A stretch of DNA of 16,869 nt, from contig DDRA01000158.1 in assembly GCA_002343545.1 (NCBI GenBank), positions 33,029 to 49,897 of the forward strand, written 5' to 3'. This stretch comes from Bacteriovoracaceae bacterium UBA2428 (GTDB taxonomy: Bacteria > Bdellovibrionota > UBA2428). A program made the translations under genes and the position numbers. The notes beneath the pieces were generated by a model. That model ran no database searches. It was given only the letters and a program-made list of their open reading frames with translations, and was not told the origin of the DNA. Of this stretch, positions 14,418 through 16,869 are shown one piece after another. Position 1 is the stretch's first letter, and the number at the start of each line of letters is the position of its first letter.

Positions 14418-15308
14418 ATGAAACGCGGATTTTCATTGGTCCAGGTCCTGGTCGCGGCCGGCTTGTTGGGCGTACTCGCGCTGGGCTTTTCGCAGTTGCT
14501 CTCGGGCGCGATGAAGGGGCAAAAGCACGTCCAAAACGCCGTCGACTTCGACATCCTCAAGACCGCCCTCAACCAGGTCTTCTCGACGAAAGCTTGTAAC
14601 GGCGCCCTCTATACCGGCGCGACGAACACAATCTTCGTTTTCCCGCCCGGGATGGCGCCCGACGACGACCTGGCCAACCCCACGAGTTTTCCCGATGGCA
14701 TCCCCGTCGACGAGGTCAAGCACGGAGCCTCGCGCGTGGCCAAGCGCGACGATACCCTCTCCGGCGGACTTAAGATCACCTCGCTCGCGCTCACCTCGGC
14801 CATCTACGACGGCGATCAAAGCGTCGACGGCGTGAACTACAAGGCTTTCGCGGCGCGCTTCCAGATCAAAGCCACCAAGCTCGGTTCCTCCATCGGTTCC
14901 ACCGAACTCGAGCACACCCTCTCCGTTCGACTCCTCGCCAACGCCGCCGACGGCAAAGTCGAAAAATGCGGGAACGCGGAGGCCTCGGGCCCCCCGGCCG
15001 GTATGGTCGATGCGGGGGCTTTTTATATCGATGGCGCGGATCGAGGGCCCCTCGCTAGCGGTGGATCCATGAGACCGGCGCTGGTAGCGCACAAGACCTG
15101 TAATACGGCGGGATTCCGTCTTTGTCGTGCTTCCGAGATCCATTTGACCTGTGAATCGAATCTGGTCGTGGTGCCCTCGCAAGGCATGTGTATCGAGGCC
15201 GGGACCTCGAATCAGGCTTACGTCGGTCAGGGAGACTGCAGTTCGTTGAATCTCAATTCGCAGTTGGGTTGCGGTGGCGCCGTCTATCGCTGCTGCCGCG
15301 ACAAATGA
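14418..15308 (+). CDS. Prepilin-like protein with cysteine-rich C-terminal module
   Basis: The 296-aa product starts MKRG|FSLVQVLVAAGLLG, a prepilin peptidase site and hydrophobic helix of a type IV pilin or pseudopilin. The mature +5 residue is Gln9, not the usual Glu. Residues 1-187 match the amber-interrupted paralogue at 8814-9731. From about residue 188 the sequence is unrelated: eight Cys (228, 236, 245, 258, 274, 285, 292, 293) and CNTAGFRLCRASEIHLTCE, which resembles the 'C..AGKRLCT..EW..AC' pattern of FGE-sulfatase/C-type-lectin-like folds. This suggests a disulfide-stabilised, surface-exposed binding module at a pilus tip. The codon use of this module is less GC-rich than the N-terminal part. 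ATG 14418 has GAGG 7 nt upstream. A long inverted repeat follows the stop. Confidence 0.9.
   Translation: MKRGFSLVQVLVAAGLLGVLALGFSQLLSGAMKGQKHVQNAVDFDILKTALNQVFSTKACNGALYTGATNTIFVFPPGMAPDDDLANPTSFPDGIPVDEVKHGASRVAKRDDTLSGGLKITSLALTSAIYDGDQSVDGVNYKAFAARFQIKATKLGSSIGSTELEHTLSVRLLANAADGKVEKCGNAEASGPPAGMVDAGAFYIDGADRGPLASGGSMRPALVAHKTCNTAGFRLCRASEIHLTCESNLVVVPSQGMCIEAGTSNQAYVGQGDCSSLNLNSQLGCGGAVYRCCRDK
14452..14563 (+). repeat. Right member of the 112-bp near-identical inverted pair (pilin 5' block)
   Basis: This block matches the reverse complement of 9583-9694 with a single silent difference at 14519. It covers codons from the hydrophobic helix to about residue 49. Both pilin 5' ends face inward, so crossover between the blocks would invert the roughly 4.8 kb between them. 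Confidence 0.88.
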
Positions 15309-15343
15309 GAGGAGCTGGCTTGCGGCGACACCACGAAGGACGA

Positions 15344-15417
15344 AGGCGTCAGGCTCCTTTGGGTTCAGCGCCTGCGTCATTTGACGCGGCTGCTGAACCA
15401 AAAGGAGCCTGACGCCT
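15344..15417. repeat. Long inverted repeat B (REP/MITE-like), likely terminator
   Basis: Arms 15344-15369 and 15392-15417 are 26 bp each with one mismatch (G at 15361 opposite A). They match repeat A closely: AGGCGTCAGGCTCCTTT then GGGTTCAGC. The centre has a GCGTCA/TGACGC stem with a 2-nt gap. It lies 36 nt after the pilin stop and 37 nt before the yciH start, so it may insulate the two genes. No long T-run follows. Confidence 0.93.
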
Positions 15418-15453
15418 CCTGACACTTTGGCCAAATTCGGGGATTTTTGGGGG

Positions 15454-15819
15454 ATGTCGGACTCTAACCACCGTCTCGTCTATTCGACCGACCCGGCGAT
15501 GAATCGCAAGTGCCCTCGCTGCAAGGAGCTCGAGGCGGCTTGCCGTTGCGCGCCCGAGGTCGACGTCAAGAAGGTGCGTTTCACCGCCGTGCTGCGCATC
15601 GAGAAAAAAGGGCGAGGCGGTAAGACCGTGACCGTCGTCGACAAACTCCCCAAGCAGGAAGCTTTCTTGAAGGAGCTTTGTACGAAGCTCAAAAAGCGCT
15701 GCGGATCCGGCGGAACTTATCTCATGGACGGCCCGGACGGCGTCGTCGAAATCCAGGGCGACAAGCGCGAGCTCGTGCGCGCCTGCCTGGCCGCGGAGGG
15801 CATTCCCTCCAAGGGCTAG
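15454..15819 (+). CDS. yciH: SUI1/YciH-family translation factor with N-terminal cysteine cluster
   Basis: The 121-aa product opens MSDSNHRLVYST, almost the same as E. coli YciH. It has the SUI1 core: 'VRFTAVLRIEKKGRGGKTVT', 'FLKELCTKLKKRCGSGGTY' and 'GVVEIQGDKRELVRACL'. SUI1 proteins bind the small ribosomal subunit and affect start-codon selection; in E. coli YciH is a non-essential initiation modulator. Unlike E. coli YciH, residues 20-32 carry CPRCKELEAACRC, a CxxC-x6-CxC pattern that could bind zinc, recalling the Cys-rich N-terminus of eukaryotic DENR. ATG 15454 is preferred over a TTG at 15427 because of the family start motif; a G-run sits directly upstream. It is cytoplasmic and probably monocistronic. 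Confidence 0.93.
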   Translation: MSDSNHRLVYSTDPAMNRKCPRCKELEAACRCAPEVDVKKVRFTAVLRIEKKGRGGKTVTVVDKLPKQEAFLKELCTKLKKRCGSGGTYLMDGPDGVVEIQGDKRELVRACLAAEGIPSKG

Positions 15820-15885
15820 CTTCTTTTTCGCTCGCGCTTCCCCTCCGTTGAAATCGGCTTAGAATCGGACGCGGGGAGGATCGTC

Positions 15886-16770
15886 ATGAAAAAAATGTCC
15901 ACGCCCGCGCTCGTCGCGTTGGGGCTGCTCGTGACGGCTTCGGTCGCGGCTTTGCCGTGGCGTTCGATCTCGCTCTGCGAGGGGATCGTGCCGCCGAACG
16001 ATCTGAGTTTCCCCGTCCGCGAGATCGGCACGGAGCAGGCGGGTGGTCTCGACCGGGCGAGCTTCGACGCGATCCTGGATCGGCTCGAGGCGGCGTACTC
16101 CTCGGCCTCCTCGCGCGTCCGCATCGAGCGCCGCTGGCAGGACGCGTCGGTGAATGCCTACGCATCGGTCGACAAGCAAGGCCAGCAGTTCATCCACATG
16201 TTCGGGGGGCTCGCCCGCCACCCGCTCATGACCGAAGACGCCTTCCTGCTCGTGGCCTGCCATGAGTTCGGCCACCACTACGGCGGCGCGCCCCGCCGCG
16301 GGCCGGCTTCGCGCGCGCGCTGGGCTTCGGTCGAGGGACAATCCGACTACTTCGCCACGCTGAAGTGTTTTCACCGCGTCCACGGGGCCGCGGACAACGC
16401 GGCTTTCCTGAAGGATCGCGCCGTGGACCCCTTCGCCGAAACGGAGTGTCGTCGTCAGTTCGCGGACGCGGCCAAACTCGACCTTTGCCGTCGCGCTTCG
16501 ATCGCGGCCTTTGAGCTCGGACTTTTCTTCGCGGACGTCGGCAAGGAAGGACGCGCCCCGGCTTTCAACACGCCCGACCCGCACGTGGCGCGGGAGCTCG
16601 ACGAGAGCCACCCCAAGGCCCAGTGCCGTTTGGATACTCTCTTTCAGGGAAGCCTCTGTACGGTCGACCCGGCCGAGCGCGTGAGCGGCAGCGACCCCCA
16701 CGCGGGGACTTGCTACGCGGCGGCGGGCCATGATCGCGGCCTCCGCCCGGCCTGCTGGTACCGCCTCTAG
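15886..16770 (+). CDS. Exported HExxH zinc metallopeptidase-like protein
   Basis: The 294-aa product has a signal peptide (MKKMSTPALVALGLLV, cleavage near residue 22). It carries the zinc motif HEFGH at 126-130 and a downstream EGQSDYFA with Glu150 as probable third ligand. The spacing and 'E..SD' pattern fit M48-like gluzincins, but no transmembrane helices follow, so it should be periplasmic or secreted. The C-terminal part is Cys-containing (161, 179, 188, 213, 228, 239 and others), suggesting disulfides. ATG 15886 has a strong ribosome binding site, GGGGAGG, with good spacing, and TAGAAT at 15860-15865 as a possible -10. The peptide substrate is unknown. The stop codon directly abuts a long inverted repeat. 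Confidence 0.85.
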   Translation: MKKMSTPALVALGLLVTASVAALPWRSISLCEGIVPPNDLSFPVREIGTEQAGGLDRASFDAILDRLEAAYSSASSRVRIERRWQDASVNAYASVDKQGQQFIHMFGGLARHPLMTEDAFLLVACHEFGHHYGGAPRRGPASRARWASVEGQSDYFATLKCFHRVHGAADNAAFLKDRAVDPFAETECRRQFADAAKLDLCRRASIAAFELGLFFADVGKEGRAPAFNTPDPHVARELDESHPKAQCRLDTLFQGSLCTVDPAERVSGSDPHAGTCYAAAGHDRGLRPACWYRL

Positions 16771-16869
16771 GGCGTCAGGCACTTTTGGGTAGCGCAGCTG
16801 CGTCAAACAGGGCGTATTCCCATAGCTATGGATGACCTTGACGCGGCTGCGCTACCCAAAAGTGCCTGA
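16771..16869. repeat. Long inverted repeat C (REP/MITE-like, with central loop), reaches the window end
   Basis: Arms 16775-16806 and 16838-16869 are 32 bp with one G:T-type mismatch. The left side opens GGCGTCAGGCACTTTTGGG, related to repeats A and B. Here the arms end in TGCGTCAA/TTGACGC and are separated by 31 nt that contain a perfect 12-bp palindrome, CCATAGCTATGG, at 16820-16831. It begins on the base after the metallopeptidase stop. The right end probably continues past the window. Confidence 0.92.

Noticed and set aside
14975..15308. Diversity-generating retroelement target, because of the lectin-like tail
   Set aside because: No reverse transcriptase, no template repeat and no adenine-specific variable repeat is visible in the window.
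14418..15308. Site-specific shufflon of the PilV type
   Set aside because: No tyrosine or serine recombinase gene and no short inverted crossover sites were found; only long homologous blocks are present, so homologous recombination is the simpler idea.
15427..15453. TTG 15427 as start of the SUI1 gene
   Set aside because: The MSDSN.RLVYST opening of the YciH family begins at ATG 15454.
11764..16869. CRISPR array made of the three repeats
   Set aside because: The repeats are long palindromes at irregular distances of kilobases with genes between them, not short direct repeats with uniform spacers.

Overview
The window is about 16.9 kb of GC-rich, gene-dense bacterial DNA with strong G/C preference at third codon positions. 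A SUI1/YciH factor, many short c-di-GMP or type IV pilus-type proteins, a pilin-like family whose mature +5 residue is Gln, and several short lipoproteins fit a Gram-negative of the Bdellovibrionota or a related former-deltaproteobacterial lineage. That placement is inferred from gene content and is not proven by any marker here.

Left part (1-8817). A short minus-strand gene encodes a stand-alone T2SSE_N (GspE/PilB N-terminal) domain. It diverges from a plus-strand run: uvrB, a class V PLP aminotransferase, a short D-3-phosphoglycerate dehydrogenase and a soluble NtrC-type histidine kinase. These genes overlap or nearly touch, so they are probably one operon joining DNA repair with the first two steps of serine synthesis. 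A possible tiny lipoprotein ORF with a good ribosome binding site overlaps the uvrB start. A second run follows: an acidic/coiled-coil cytoplasmic protein translationally coupled to a small diguanylate cyclase with an intact I-site, then a calcineurin-like metallophosphoesterase.

Middle part (8814-15308). This is the most unusual region. Two paralogous prepilin-like genes lie 4.7 kb apart in inverted orientation, with their 5' ends facing each other. Over the first ~187 residues they are about 86% identical by hand count, including a 112-bp block with one mismatch. After that they carry unrelated C-terminal modules. The left copy has an in-frame amber codon at codon 10, at the position equivalent to mature +5. 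The right copy is intact and ends in a cysteine-rich module. Recombination between the near-identical blocks would invert the intervening segment (prpB, a lipoprotein gene, a secreted protein gene, prpD) and exchange which module is joined to the intact 5' end. The inverted segment carries two enzymes of the 2-methylcitrate cycle but no methylcitrate synthase.

Right part (15309-16869). A YciH/SUI1 protein with an added N-terminal cysteine cluster is followed by an exported HExxH metallopeptidase-like protein.

Three related long inverted repeats (11764-11841, 15344-15417, 16771-16869) sit just after gene ends. They share the outer motif GGCGTCAGG and an inner TGCGTCA/TGACGC core, and look like a REP/MITE-like family doubling as transcription terminators. 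Several genes lack a Shine-Dalgarno sequence but have a -10-like hexamer exactly 6 nt before the start codon, which suggests leaderless mRNAs. No tRNA, rRNA, CRISPR array, transposase or phage gene was seen, and no stretch over 300 bases lacks a gene.
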